From the NCBI RefSeq assembly GCF_013364275.1, contig NZ_CP054932.1:1860001-1924000 (forward strand): a stretch of DNA of 64,000 nucleotides, read 5' to 3'. The notes beneath the pieces are model-generated. The model saw only the letters and a program-made list of their open reading frames with translations. It made no database searches and was not told the DNA's origin. Each line of letters starts with the position of its first letter. The first letter of the stretch is position 1. A program made the translations under genes and the position numbers. Shown here piece by piece: positions 1 through 8,105 of this stretch. Origin of the DNA: Actinomadura sp. NAK00032 (GTDB taxonomy: Bacteria > Actinomycetota > Actinomycetes > Streptosporangiales > Streptosporangiaceae).

Positions 1-746
1 AGCCGCGCCAGCAGCGCGGGGATCAGCACCGCGTTCGGGTTCTGCTGCGGGACGTAGAGGATCGGGGAGCCGCCGGCGGCCTGCTGGATCCAGACCCGGC
101 CCCGGTCGACGACCGCGCCGGAGATCGACGACCAGCTCAGCGACACCCGGTTGCCGCGCACCCCGCCCGGGTGGACGGTCAGGCCCTGCGCCACGTCGAC
201 CGACTCGCCCGCCCGGACCCGCCCGGCCAGCTCGGTGACCAGCCGCCGCTCGCAGTGCTCCTGGCACAGCTGGATCAGCCGGCCCCAGACCTGCTCGGGC
301 TCGCCGCCGCGGCCCGGCAGCCCGTCCGGCTCGATCACCACCTCGACGCGCGGGCCGCCGTGGAACGGGAACCGGCCCGCCTGGAAGATCCACTGCGTGC
401 AGGCCCGGTGGCCGGAACCGGCCGGGCGCTCGGCCGCCCAGTACGCCACCCACTCCACCCGCGGCCACGGGAACGACGCGTTCCCGTACGCGACGGCCTG
501 CTCGTCGGCGCGCAGCTGCAGGCCGCGCACGGAGGTGTCCAGCGCCTGGTCGGACGGGGCCTGCTCCCAGCTCGGTCGCTGGACGTGCGGGGCGGCGTGG
601 GGCTCGGCGGCCTCGGCGCGGGCGGGCGGGCGCAGCCGGGGCGGGCGGTCCGGCTCGGGGTTGAGGCGCTCGGTCCAGGTCGCGCCGTCCCACCAGCGCA
701 GGCTCCCGGTGCCGTAGGGATCGGGGTACCAGCCCGGTTTCGACAC
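1..746 (-). CDS. DUF2510 domain-containing protein (3' end cut by window edge)
   Basis: The gene begins with GTG at 746, preceded by a strong GGAGG ribosome-binding site, and reads off the left edge with 248 codons visible. The N-terminus [23 protein letters not shown] (written here in parts: PGWYPDPYG, then [11 protein letters not shown]) is a textbook DUF2510 motif, a short domain common at the termini of actinobacterial membrane or cell-envelope proteins. The remaining visible part (about residues 75-248) is a soluble-looking domain with several Trp residues and no membrane segment; I do not recognise it. The role is unknown. It is divergent from the uracil-DNA glycosylase gene. Confidence 0.8.
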   Translation of the reverse strand, partial: MSKPGWYPDPYGTGSLRWWDGATWTERLNPEPDRPPRLRPPARAEAAEPHAAPHVQRPSWEQAPSDQALDTSVRGLQLRADEQAVAYGNASFPWPRVEWVAYWAAERPAGSGHRACTQWIFQAGRFPFHGGPRVEVVIEPDGLPGRGGEPEQVWGRLIQLCQEHCERRLVTELAGRVRAGESVDVAQGLTVHPGGVRGNRVSLSWSSISGAVVDRGRVWIQQAAGGSPILYVPQQNPNAVLIPALLAR

Positions 747-897
747 TCCCGCCTCCCGCTTTCGCCCAATGGCAGCGCCGGACACCCGCCTCCCCGACCG
801 GCGAACGCATCGTACCGACCGGGCCCGCTCCGCACCCGCCACCGGCGGAACCCGGCCACCGCCCGGCGACCGGCCACGGCGTGGGACGATCGGTGGT

Positions 898-1719
898 ATG
901 CCGACCGCCAACGCCCCCTTCGTGCCGCCCGGATCCGGGTGGCCGGAGGACCCCGCCGCCCCGGACACCCCCGTCGCGCACGGCACCGGCGAGGTCGTCG
1001 AGCTGGCCGCGCAGGCGCCCGGCCTGGCCGAGCTGTGCGCCCGCCAGTCGGTGTGCCGGGCCTGCGACCGCCTGGTGGCGTGGCGGGAGAAGGTCGCCGT
1101 CCAGCGGCGCCGCGCGTTCGCCGGCGAGGAGTACTGGGGGCGGCCCATCGCCGGCTGGGGCGACCCGGAGCCGCGCGTCCTCATCGTCGGGCTGGCCCCG
1201 GCGGCGCACGGCGGCAACCGCACCGGGCGCATCTTCACCGGCGACCGGTCGGGCGACTGGCTGTTCGCGTCCCTGTACCGGGTGGGGCTCGCCTCACAGC
1301 CGACCAGCGTCCACGCGGGCGACGGGCAGCGGCTCATCGGCGCGCGGATGGCGGCGACCGTCCGCTGCGCGCCGCCCGACAACAAGCCGACGCCGCTGGA
1401 GCGCACCACCTGCCTGCCGTGGCTGGCCCGCGAGGTCGAGATGGTCGCGCCGAGCGTCCGCTGCATCGTGTGCCTCGGCGGGTTCGCCTGGCAGGGCGTG
1501 TGGCCGGCGCTCAAGCAGGCGGGCTACGAGGTGCCGCGGCCCCGGCCGAAGTTCGGCCACGGCGCGGAGGCCGAGCTGGCGCCGCCGCCCGCGGTGACGC
1601 GCCGCGACCCGGTCCTGCTGCTGGGCTGCTACCACCCGAGCCAGCAGAACACCTTCACCGGCCGCGTCACCGAGGACATGCTGGACGCGGTCCTCACCCG
1701 CGCCCGCGACTACCGCTAG
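898..1719 (+). CDS. Uracil-DNA glycosylase, family 5 (UDGb type)
   Basis: This enzyme removes uracil and other deaminated bases from DNA to start base excision repair. Motif A reads [14 protein letters not shown] at residues 98-111, close to the family-5 consensus; family-5 enzymes lack the catalytic Asp/Asn of other families in this motif. Motif B is the [13 protein letters not shown] stretch near residue 244. Cysteines 47, 53 and 56 plus the Cys before the HPS motif are in place to hold the expected 4Fe-4S cluster. The ATG at 898 is preceded at 7 nt by GACGAT, a plausible -10 box for a leaderless message; an upstream in-frame start at 769 adds only low-complexity Arg/Pro residues. A stable hairpin follows the gene. 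Confidence 0.9.
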   Translation: MPTANAPFVPPGSGWPEDPAAPDTPVAHGTGEVVELAAQAPGLAELCARQSVCRACDRLVAWREKVAVQRRRAFAGEEYWGRPIAGWGDPEPRVLIVGLAPAAHGGNRTGRIFTGDRSGDWLFASLYRVGLASQPTSVHAGDGQRLIGARMAATVRCAPPDNKPTPLERTTCLPWLAREVEMVAPSVRCIVCLGGFAWQGVWPALKQAGYEVPRPRPKFGHGAEAELAPPPAVTRRDPVLLLGCYHPSQQNTFTGRVTEDMLDAVLTRARDYR

Positions 1720-1734
1720 CCCGGTTCCGGGCCG

Positions 1735-1756
1735 TGCCCGCCGCGACGGCGGGGCA
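1735..1756 (+). terminator. GC-rich hairpin after the UDG gene
   Basis: The arms TGCCCGCCG and CGGCGGGGCA are separated by CGA, with one bulged base. It lies 15 nt after the stop codon. There is no U-tract, as is usual in actinomycetes. Confidence 0.45.
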
Positions 1757-1780
1757 GGGCCTTGGCCAAGCGATCCGGAA

Positions 1781-1810
1781 GCGGTGACCGGCCCCTGTCC
1801 CGGTCACCGC
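1781..1810 (+). terminator. Perfect 11-bp hairpin between UDG gene and ndh
   Basis: GCGGTGACCGG pairs with CCGGTCACCGC around an 8-nt loop. This is the stronger of two consecutive hairpins after the glycosylase gene and probably ends its transcript before ndh. Confidence 0.55.
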
Positions 1811-1930
1811 CCGCGGCCGCTTGGCGCCCCCGTCCGGCCCTGGCCCGCCGCCTTTCCGGCGGTACATCGGGTGAGATGCCGGACGTGGCCGTGAAGTTCG
1901 CCGGACGGGCAGGCGGGTATCGCTCCCGAC

Positions 1931-3337
1931 ATGCCTTCAACAACAGTTCGGCCGAGCGGTCCGGCGGGGACCGCGGCACGCGACGGGGGGTCCACGACGC
2001 GGATCCTGATCGTCGGCGGCGGGTACGTCGGCATGTACACGGCGCTGCGCCTGCAGCGCAAGCTCCGCAAGGAGCTGCGCCGGGGCGAGGTCGCCGTCAC
2101 CGTCATCGACCCCCAGTCCTACATGACCTACCAGCCGTTCCTCCCCGAGGCCGCCGCCGGGAACCTGGAGCCCCGGCACGTGGTCGCGTCGCTGCGCAAG
2201 GTCCTGAACCGCTGCCGGATCGTGAACGGCTTCGTGACGCGGATCGACCACGCGGCCAAACGGGTCACCATCTGCCCGGCCGGGACGCGGACCGACGGCG
2301 TCGCCGAACGCGACATCCCCTACGACATGCTCGTCATCGCGCTCGGCTCGATCTCGCGCACCCTGCCCATCCCGGGGCTCGCCGAATGCGGGATCGGCTT
2401 CAAGACCGTCGAAGAGGCGATCTTCATGCGCAACCACGTCCTGCACCAGCTCGACATCGCCGCCGCCAACCCCGACGACGAGCAGGTCAGGAAGCGGGCG
2501 CTGACCTTCGTGTTCGTCGGCGCCGGTTTCGCGGGCGTGGAGGCCATGGCCGAATTGGAGGACATGGCGCGCGACGCGTGCCGGTGGTACCCCACCATCG
2601 ACCCCCGCGAGATGCGCTGGGTGATGGTCGAGGCCACCGACCGGATCCTGCCCGAGGTGGGCCCGGAGATGGGCCGCTGGACGGCCGAGGCGCTGCGGGC
2701 CCGCGGCATCGAGGTCAAAATGAAGACGCTGCTGAAATCCGCGGTGAAACGGCGCATCGTGCTGAGCGACGGCGAGGACTTCGAGGCCGGCACGCTCGTC
2801 TGGACGGCCGGCGTCAAACCGCACCCCCTGCTCAAGGAGACCGACCTCCCGGTGGACGACAAGGGGCGTCTCAAGGCCACCGCCGAACTGACCGTCGAGG
2901 GCTTGGAGCACGTGTACACGGCCGGTGACAACGCCGCCGTCCCCGACCTCAGCGGCAAGGGCGAATTCACCGCCCCCAACGCCCAGCACGCCGTCCGCCA
3001 GGCCAAGCGGCTCGGCGACAACGTCGCGGCGGACGTGCGCGGCAGGCAGCGCAAGCCGTACAAGCACGCCTACGTCGGCTCGGTGGCGAGCCTCGGCCTG
3101 CACAAGGGCGTCGCGAACGTCTACGGACTGCAAGTGCGCGGCTTCCCCGCGTGGTTCATGCACCGCACCTACCACCTGTCGCGGATGCCGACCGTCAACC
3201 GCAAGTTCCGCATCACCATGGACTGGACGCTCGCCTTCTTCTTCCGCCGTGAAATCGTCTCGCTCGCCGAGCTGGAACGGCCGCGTCAGGAATTCGAACT
3301 CGCCGCGGGCAAGACACAGGAGAACGCGGCGGTCTGA
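1931..3337 (+). CDS. ndh: Type II NADH dehydrogenase (NDH-2)
   Basis: This is a single-subunit membrane-associated FAD enzyme that passes electrons from NADH to the quinone pool without pumping protons. The FAD-binding GGGYVG lies at residues 29-34, the NADH-binding GAGFAGVE starts at residue 197, and the second FAD motif TAGDNAA lies near residue 332. The C-terminus contains the amphipathic FPAWFMHRTYHL segment typical of NDH-2 membrane anchoring. The length of 468 residues fits the family. The ATG at 1931 is preceded at 7 nt by TATCGC, suggesting a leaderless transcript. It is transcribed alone and followed by a tRNA gene. Confidence 0.93.
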   Translation: MPSTTVRPSGPAGTAARDGGSTTRILIVGGGYVGMYTALRLQRKLRKELRRGEVAVTVIDPQSYMTYQPFLPEAAAGNLEPRHVVASLRKVLNRCRIVNGFVTRIDHAAKRVTICPAGTRTDGVAERDIPYDMLVIALGSISRTLPIPGLAECGIGFKTVEEAIFMRNHVLHQLDIAAANPDDEQVRKRALTFVFVGAGFAGVEAMAELEDMARDACRWYPTIDPREMRWVMVEATDRILPEVGPEMGRWTAEALRARGIEVKMKTLLKSAVKRRIVLSDGEDFEAGTLVWTAGVKPHPLLKETDLPVDDKGRLKATAELTVEGLEHVYTAGDNAAVPDLSGKGEFTAPNAQHAVRQAKRLGDNVAADVRGRQRKPYKHAYVGSVASLGLHKGVANVYGLQVRGFPAWFMHRTYHLSRMPTVNRKFRITMDWTLAFFFRREIVSLAELERPRQEFELAAGKTQENAAV

Positions 3338-3492
3338 TCGCCGTCCGCCGAGGTGAAACGGGGTAACGCCGCCCGGCCGCCGTCGCCCCGCCGTCTGCAC
3401 GTCCTTCTTGACTGGCGCTGTGGAACTGGCCGGACCCGGCCGTCGGCCGCAAACCCCGTGAAAGGACCCGCCGCTGGCGGCCCCTGACTCGA

Positions 3493-3498
3493 TATGAT
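3493..3498 (+). promoter_or_regulatory. -10 box for the tRNA gene
   Basis: TATGAT sits 6 nt before the first base of the tRNA acceptor stem, the spacing expected if transcription starts at or next to the mature 5' end. No good -35 hexamer is seen at 16-18 nt upstream. Confidence 0.5.
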
Positions 3499-3504
3499 GA
3501 CGCC

Positions 3505-3577
3505 GCCCCTGTAGCCCAATGGCAGAGGCAGGCTCCCTAAAAGAGCCATTGTGTCGGTTCGAGTCCGACCAGGGGCA
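3505..3577 (+). tRNA. tRNA with predicted UAA anticodon, short variable arm (atypical)
   Basis: The cloverleaf is nearly perfect. A 7-bp acceptor stem pairs GCCCCTG (3505-3511) with CAGGGGC (3570-3576), with discriminator A3577. The D-arm has 3 bp and a loop containing GG. The anticodon stem GGCTC/GAGCC encloses the 7-nt loop CCTAAAA, and the T-arm GTCGG/CCGAC has loop TTCGAGT. No CCA is encoded. Positions 34-36 read TAA, which would decode UUA (Leu). However, the variable loop is only 5 nt (ATTGT), whereas leucine tRNAs have a long variable arm, and position 33 is C instead of the near-universal U. The identity is therefore unclear; it may be a special-purpose or degenerate tRNA. Confidence 0.75.
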
Positions 3578-3586
3578 CTGTTTATC

Positions 3587-3717
3587 CCAGGGGGGCGACC
3601 CCCTGGAACCCCCGACGGTCGGCGGGCTGTTTCCCCGATCCGCTGGCGCGTCTCGGTGAAACAGCCCGCCGACCGTCGGGGCGTGCGGCCTCCGGGCGCT
3701 GGGCGCCCTCCGGCCGC
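3587..3717 (-). repeat. Dispersed three-hairpin element, copy A
   Basis: Three hairpins follow in series. Hairpin 3 (3587-3606) pairs CCAGGGGGG with CCCCCTGG around CGA. Hairpin 2 (3610-3681) is a perfect 23-bp stem around a 26-nt loop. Hairpin 1 (3685-3717) has outer arms GCGGCC/GGCCGC and inner arms GGGCGC/GCGCCC around TGG. The order is reversed relative to copies B and C, so this copy is inverted. It begins 9 nt after the tRNA gene. Confidence 0.75.
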
Positions 3718-3761
3718 CCGACCCGTGTTCTTGTGGCTGAGGTTCAAGCCTGGGAACTGTC

Positions 3762-3800
3762 GCCGATTGGGTGTATCGGCTTTGTGTGTGTCTTTTGTGG
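3762..3800 (+). terminator. Intrinsic-terminator-like hairpin with T-rich tail
   Basis: GCCGAT pairs with ATCGGC around a 7-nt loop and is followed by a run rich in T (TTTGTGTGTGTCTTTT). It lies in an AT-richer island of about 110 bp between element copies A and B, and may end transcription from the tRNA side. Confidence 0.45.
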
Positions 3801-3840
3801 TTTGTCCGTGTGGGTGCGGGTGCCGGGGGGGTCGGGTCGG

Positions 3841-4052
3841 GCGGCCGTAGGGCGCCCAGCGCCCGTAGGTCGGCCGGCCCGCCGGTCGAGAGGCCGTTTC
3901 GCCGAGACGCGCCAGCGGATCGGGGAAACGGCCTCTCGACCGTGACGGGGGTTCCAGGGGGTCGCCCCCCTGGGAAAACACAGGGGTTCCAGGGGGTCGC
4001 CCCCCTGGGTGAACACAGGGGTTCCAGGGGGTCGCCCCCCTGGGTAAATTAG
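3841..4052 (+). repeat. Dispersed hairpin element, copy B, with three tandem hairpin-3 units
   Basis: The inner stem of hairpin 1 (GGGCGC/GCGCCC around CCA, 3850-3864) is followed by hairpin 2, a perfect 17-bp stem (3883-3899 with 3926-3942) around a 26-nt loop. Then come three copies of hairpin 3 (CCAGGGGG-TCG-CCCCCCTGG) in a 35-bp tandem repeat starting at 3948, 3983 and 4018. Its hairpin-2 loop is the reverse complement of that in copy A except for one base, while the stem arms differ. Together with copy A it fills the gene-less stretch between the tRNA and the BI-1 gene; I see no credible coding sequence there. Confidence 0.75.
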
Positions 4053-4083
4053 AAGGTCATCTCTGCCGAAAGTGGTGACTCTG

Positions 4084-4902
4084 ATGGAGAGTAGGAACCC
4101 CGCGTTTCGGGGGAACGCCTTCGATCAGCGGGGGGCGGCGTACGGTGCCGCCGGATATGGGGCGCCCGCGTATGGCGGCCAGTACGGGGCGCCTGGTTAT
4201 CAGGCTCCCGGGTACGCGCCGCCGGTCTCGCGGGCCATGACCTTGGACGATGTTGTCGTTCGGGGGTTTCTTAGCCTGGCCGTGCTGGTGGTTGCTGCGG
4301 CTGTTGCCTGGGTCGCGGTTCCCACCTCGGTGGCGGTGCCGGTGCTGGTGGTCGCGCTCATCGCCGAGATCGGGATCTGGGCGTTCATCACGTTCGGGCG
4401 CAAGGCCAACGCGCCTCTGGTGCTGGCGTTCGCCGCGGTGTACGGGGTCGTGGTCGGCATCGTCAGCCACTCCTACAACGACGTCTACCACGGTGTGGTC
4501 TTCCAGGCCGTGATCGGCACGGCGCTGGCGTTCGGCGCGACGCTCGCCGTCTACGCGCTGCGCATCGTCCGGGTCACGCCGAAGTTCGCCAAGTTCGTCA
4601 TCGCCGCGGGCGCCGCGCTCATCGGGCTGATGATCATCAACCTGCTCGTGCACCTGTTCGGCGGCGACCAGGGCATCGGCATCCGCGACCCGGGCAGCCC
4701 GCTCGCCTACGTCTTCAGCGTCGTCGCGATCCTCGTCGGCTGCTTCTTCCTGCTGCTGGACTTCGACGCCGTCGAGCAGGGCGTCCGCCAGGGGGCGCCG
4801 GAGAAGTTCGCGTGGTACTGCGCGTTCGGGCTGGTGCTCAGCCTGGTGTGGATCTACCTGGAGATCCTGCGGCTGGTCAGCTACTTCAGCGGGCGCGACT
4901 AG
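4084..4902 (+). CDS. Bax inhibitor-1/YccA family membrane protein
   Basis: The protein has 272 residues with about seven membrane helices after a cytoplasmic Gly/Tyr/Ala-rich N-terminus (roughly residues 1-50, repeated GAPGY/GYGAP pieces). The family contains putative calcium-leak channels and stress regulators; the bacterial function is poorly known. The ATG at 4084 was chosen because MESRNPAF aligns with the usual MRSSNPVF start of actinobacterial members; GTG codons at 4072/4075 would add four residues. It lies 30 nt downstream of the repeat array, which therefore forms its upstream region. A strong hairpin ends the transcript. An orthologous gene sits near fadA3 in mycobacteria (recalled). 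Confidence 0.88.
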   Translation: MESRNPAFRGNAFDQRGAAYGAAGYGAPAYGGQYGAPGYQAPGYAPPVSRAMTLDDVVVRGFLSLAVLVVAAAVAWVAVPTSVAVPVLVVALIAEIGIWAFITFGRKANAPLVLAFAAVYGVVVGIVSHSYNDVYHGVVFQAVIGTALAFGATLAVYALRIVRVTPKFAKFVIAAGAALIGLMIINLLVHLFGGDQGIGIRDPGSPLAYVFSVVAILVGCFFLLLDFDAVEQGVRQGAPEKFAWYCAFGLVLSLVWIYLEILRLVSYFSGRD

Positions 4903-4912
4903 CCCGCGCAAT

Positions 4913-4946
4913 GATCAGCCCCGCGCCGGACGGTGCGGGGCTGATC
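4913..4946 (+). terminator. 12-bp hairpin terminator after the BI-1 gene
   Basis: GATCAGCCCCGC pairs with GCGGGGCTGATC around a 10-nt loop, 10 nt after the stop codon. Confidence 0.7.
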
Positions 4947-5042
4947 CGTGCGGGATCTCTGCGCCGAGGTCGTGCCGGCGTCGCGGCACGACTGCGGGGG
5001 CAGCCGCCGGCGGGATCCCACCGGGTCCGTGGTCGTGCTTCG

Positions 5043-5270
5043 TCAGTAGTGGCGCTCGCGCCGGGTGCGCTCGTGCTCGCGCACCAGGGCCGCGGCGTAG
5101 CCGTGCGAGAGGTTGTGCTCCTCGGCCAGCCAGGTGCTGCGCTCCTCGCAGCGGGTGAACGAGGGGCCGTTCTCGATGGCGGTGAACCACTCGGGGATGT
5201 CACGTCCTGTGACTTGCGGAATCCGGGCGATCAGCTTGCTGTGCGTCTCCGGCGAGTGGTTCAGTGACAA
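5043..5270 (-). CDS. Small DUF4287 domain-containing protein
   Basis: This is a 75-residue cytoplasmic protein. Its core, THSKLIARIPQVTGRDIPEW followed by FTAIENGPSF, is the usual DUF4287 pattern, ending in a Gly-Tyr-Ala rich HGYAAALVREHE helix. The function of this family is not known. I chose the TTG at 5270 because GAGGTG stands 4 nt before it and because the longer reading to 5333 adds a Cys-rich leader not typical of the family. The roughly 130 bp upstream are notably AT-richer than the surroundings and probably carry its promoter. It faces the BI-1 gene tail to tail. Confidence 0.75.
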   Translation of the reverse strand: MSLNHSPETHSKLIARIPQVTGRDIPEWFTAIENGPSFTRCEERSTWLAEEHNLSHGYAAALVREHERTRRERHY

Positions 5271-5405
5271 TTGGCACCTCCAGGTCGCGGGGCTCTTCCT
5301 GCTGACTCTGCAACACCTCTCCGCATGTGACAAGACCCTAACGGGGACCTATCTTTTGCGTTACGTAGATCATTTGTAACGGGGATATTCCCCGGAAAAG
5401 CGCAG

Positions 5406-5449
5406 GTGGCCCGCATGCCCGCCCCTGTGGGGCGTGCGGCGCGGGCCAC
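5406..5449 (-). terminator. Hairpin after the thiolase gene
   Basis: GTGGCCCGC pairs with GCGGGCCAC, and inner bases pair further around a TGT loop. It lies 12 nt beyond the thiolase stop codon. Confidence 0.65.
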
Positions 5450-5461
5450 CCGGAGAGTGAC

Positions 5462-6682
5462 TCAGGAGAGGCGCTCCAAAACCATCGCCATGCCCTGGCC
5501 GCCGCCCACGCACATCGTCTCCAGACCGAACTGCTTGTCGTGGAACTTGAGCCCGTTGACGAGCGTGGAGGTGATGCGGGCGCCGGTCATGCCGAACGGG
5601 TGACCGACCGCGATCGCGCCGCCGTTGACGTTCAGCTTGTCGTGGTCGATGCCGAGGTCCTCGGCGGACGGCAGCACCTGCGCCGCGAACGCCTCGTTGA
5701 TCTCGGCGAGGTCGATGTCGCCGATCGTCATGCCGGCCTTGGCGAGGGCCTTGCGGGACGCCTCGACCGGGCCGAGCCCCATGATCTCGGGGGACAGGCC
5801 GGTGACGCCGGTCGACACGATCCGGGCCAGCGGGGTGATGCCGAGCTCGGCGGCCTTGGTGTCGCTCATCACGACGACCGCGGCGGCGCCGTCGTTCAGC
5901 GGGCAGCAGTTGCCCGCGGTGACCGTCCCGTCGGGGCGGAACACCGGCTGGAGCTGCGACACCTTCTCGTAGGTGGTGCCGGGCCGGGGGCCGTCGTCCT
6001 TGGCGACGACGGTGCCGTCCGGCAGCGTCACCGGGGTGATGTCCTTCTCCCAGAAGCCGTTGGCGAGCGCCTTCTCGGCGAGGTTCTGCGAGCGGACGCC
6101 GAACTCGTCCTGCGCCTGCCGGCTGACGCCGCGCAGCCCGGCCACGTTCTCGGCGGTCTGCCCCATCGCGATGTAGATGTCGGGGAGCGTGCCGTCCTCG
6201 CGCGGGTCGTGCCACACCGGCGCGCCGCCCTCGCCCGCCTTGGCGGTGCGGGCCTGCGCGTCCGCGAACAGCGGGTTCTGGGTGTCGGGGAGGCCGTCGC
6301 TGCTGCCCTTGGCGAACCGGCTGACGGTCTCCACCCCGGCCGAGACGATCACGTCGGCCTCGCCGGCCTTGATCGCGTGCAGCGCCATCCGGGTCGTCTG
6401 GAGCGAGGACGAGCAGTACCGGGTGATCGTGGCGCCGGGCACGTTGTCCCAGCCCAGCAGGACGGACACGACGCGGGCCATGTTGTAGCCCTGCTCGCCG
6501 CCGGGCAGCCCGCAGCCGAGCAGCAGATCGTCGATCTGGTCCGGGCCGAGCTGCGGGACCTTCGCCATCGCGGCGGTGATCATCTGGGCGGTGAGGTCGT
6601 CGGGCCGGATGTCCTTGAGCGACCCCTTGAACGCGCGGCCGATGGGCGAGCGCGCGGTCGCGACGATGACTGCCTCGGGCAT
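5462..6682 (-). CDS. Acetyl-CoA C-acyltransferase (thiolase)
   Basis: The enzyme cleaves 3-ketoacyl-CoA with CoA in beta-oxidation, or condenses acyl-CoAs. At 406 residues it is the normal thiolase length. The acyl-accepting Cys90 lies in TRYCSSSLQT, His361 in GGAIAVGHPFGMTG, and the base Cys391 in CVGGGQGMA; NEAFA is also present. The ATG at 6682 has AGGAGA seven bases upstream. The 5' region (6718-6750, minus strand) contains overlapping TTGAC and ACCGGT palindromic pieces that could be a regulator site, but I cannot assign one. In M. tuberculosis fadA3 (Rv1074c) holds this position next to the SGNH esterase gene (recalled). Confidence 0.92.
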   Translation of the reverse strand: MPEAVIVATARSPIGRAFKGSLKDIRPDDLTAQMITAAMAKVPQLGPDQIDDLLLGCGLPGGEQGYNMARVVSVLLGWDNVPGATITRYCSSSLQTTRMALHAIKAGEADVIVSAGVETVSRFAKGSSDGLPDTQNPLFADAQARTAKAGEGGAPVWHDPREDGTLPDIYIAMGQTAENVAGLRGVSRQAQDEFGVRSQNLAEKALANGFWEKDITPVTLPDGTVVAKDDGPRPGTTYEKVSQLQPVFRPDGTVTAGNCCPLNDGAAAVVVMSDTKAAELGITPLARIVSTGVTGLSPEIMGLGPVEASRKALAKAGMTIGDIDLAEINEAFAAQVLPSAEDLGIDHDKLNVNGGAIAVGHPFGMTGARITSTLVNGLKFHDKQFGLETMCVGGGQGMAMVLERLS

Positions 6683-6992
6683 AGCGGGTCTCCTGTCTCA
6701 GCGGCCGGAACGGTGTCAACTTACTCACCGGTCACCCGGTCAATCTAACCGCTGGCGGCCGCCCCGTGCACGGCGGCCCCCGGGCTTAGTCGACGGCGCG
6801 TCCAATAAGTGCGGGCTTACCGGGATCCCGGCGCCGCGGTGACGGCCGCCCCATGCGCCCGGGACGCGCGTCGCCGGACGCTGGGAGCCGTGCCACCGGC
6901 CGGGCCGCCGCAAGCGCGGGCGGCGGGCCGGCCGGACGGCGCCCGGCGGCGCCGGGGCCCGTCTACCGGTGACCGGACGGGTCCCGGTCGGC

Positions 6993-8105
6993 TCAGCCAC
7001 CGCCGGTCTCTGCGGCCGGACGGCGTGCGCGGCGGTCGCGGAGGCGCTGCCGGGCCTGGGCGATGCCGGTCGCGCAGCGCGCCAGCCGGCGCGCCGGGGC
7101 GACGGCCGCGAGCGCGGCGACGCCGGTCGACAGCGGGCGGACCAGCGCCCGCCGCAGCGGGCGGTGCAGCGGGTACCGCAGCGTCGCCCAGCGGCCCCGC
7201 GGGCCCCGGTCGTCGCCCGCGACGGAGGCGCCGCTGACCTCGGTACCGGCCCGTTCGGCGGCCTCGGCGGCGGCCTGCGCGACCGGGCGGGCGGCCGCGC
7301 CGGGCAGGTCCGGCTCGAGGCCGAGCGCCGCCGCCATCGACGGCAGGACGGCCGCGGCCGCGGCGGCGTAGCCGCGGGCGGACGGGTGGTAGCGGTCCTC
7401 GGAGAACATCGACAGCGGGTCCGCGGCGAACTCGCGCCCCAGCAGGTCGCCGAGGGAGACCGAGCGGCCGCCGTGCTCGACGACGGCGATGGTCTGCGCG
7501 GCGGCGAGCTGGCGGCAGGCGCGCCGCGCGAACCAGCGCAGCGGCTGCATCAGCGGCTTCACCGAGCCGAGGTCGGGGCAGGTGCCGACGACGACGTGGG
7601 CGCCCGCGGCGCGCAGCCGCCGGACGGCCTCCGCCAGGTGCCGGACGGACTCGGCGGGCCCGACCCGGCCGGTCACGTCGTTCGCGCCGATCATGATGAC
7701 GGCGAGGTCGGGACGGGCCCGCACCGCCCGGTCGACCTGGCCGTGCAGGGCCTGCGACCGGGCGCCGGAGCGGGCCACGGTGGTCAGCCGGACGGGCCGT
7801 CCCGCGGCCTCGGCGAGCCAGCCGGCCAGCAGCGCGGCGGGCGTCTCCGCCGAGGTGTGGACGCCGAGGCCGGCGGCGGTCGAGTCGCCGAGCATGACCA
7901 GCGACAGCGGGTCGCCGCCCGCCCGCTCGCCGTACAGGCCGTCCGCGGCGGGCGGGTCGCCGTTGGGCGTCGCCTGGATGATCCGGCGGGCGAGCCTGGC
8001 CTCGACGACGATGAGGCCGAAGGTCATGCCGCCGAGGGCGGTGATGCCACCGCCGCCGTAGGCCGCCGCCGCCGCGATCCGGCGCGCGGTGAATGCTCTC
8101 AACAT
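6993..8105 (-). CDS. SGNH/GDSL-type esterase, membrane-anchored
   Basis: The product has 370 residues. An N-terminal hydrophobic segment (about residues 10-35) probably anchors or exports it. The catalytic serine is Ser75 in MLGDSTAAG, the GANDV block carries the oxyanion Asn, and the DRYHPSARGY block supplies the Asp/His. A basic, Arg/Ala-rich tail follows the hydrolase domain. The start ATG 8105 has GGAGG about 11 nt upstream; a farther start at 8129 is possible. It is the counterpart of Rv1075c, a characterised GDSL-type esterase in M. tuberculosis (recalled), and is divergent from cbs. Confidence 0.85.
   Translation of the reverse strand: MLRAFTARRIAAAAAYGGGGITALGGMTFGLIVVEARLARRIIQATPNGDPPAADGLYGERAGGDPLSLVMLGDSTAAGLGVHTSAETPAALLAGWLAEAAGRPVRLTTVARSGARSQALHGQVDRAVRARPDLAVIMIGANDVTGRVGPAESVRHLAEAVRRLRAAGAHVVVGTCPDLGSVKPLMQPLRWFARRACRQLAAAQTIAVVEHGGRSVSLGDLLGREFAADPLSMFSEDRYHPSARGYAAAAAAVLPSMAAALGLEPDLPGAAARPVAQAAAEAAERAGTEVSGASVAGDDRGPRGRWATLRYPLHRPLRRALVRPLSTGVAALAAVAPARRLARCATGIAQARQRLRDRRARRPAAETGGG

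Noticed and set aside
3733..3945. A 70-codon Cys/Val-rich frame in the AT-richer island between hairpin elements
   Set aside because: It lacks a ribosome-binding site and runs through hairpin copy B; the hairpin plus T-rich tract reads better as a terminator.
3587..4052. The regularly spaced hairpin units as a CRISPR array
   Set aside because: The 35-bp units are contiguous with no unique spacers, and no cas genes are in the window.
3578..4083. The tRNA-adjacent repeat region as an integrated element with attL/attR
   Set aside because: No second copy of the tRNA 3' end and no integrase gene are present.
6718..6750. A full -35/-10 promoter for the thiolase gene
   Set aside because: Candidate hexamers exist, but the spacing for the best pair is 14 nt, so I could not support a specific call.
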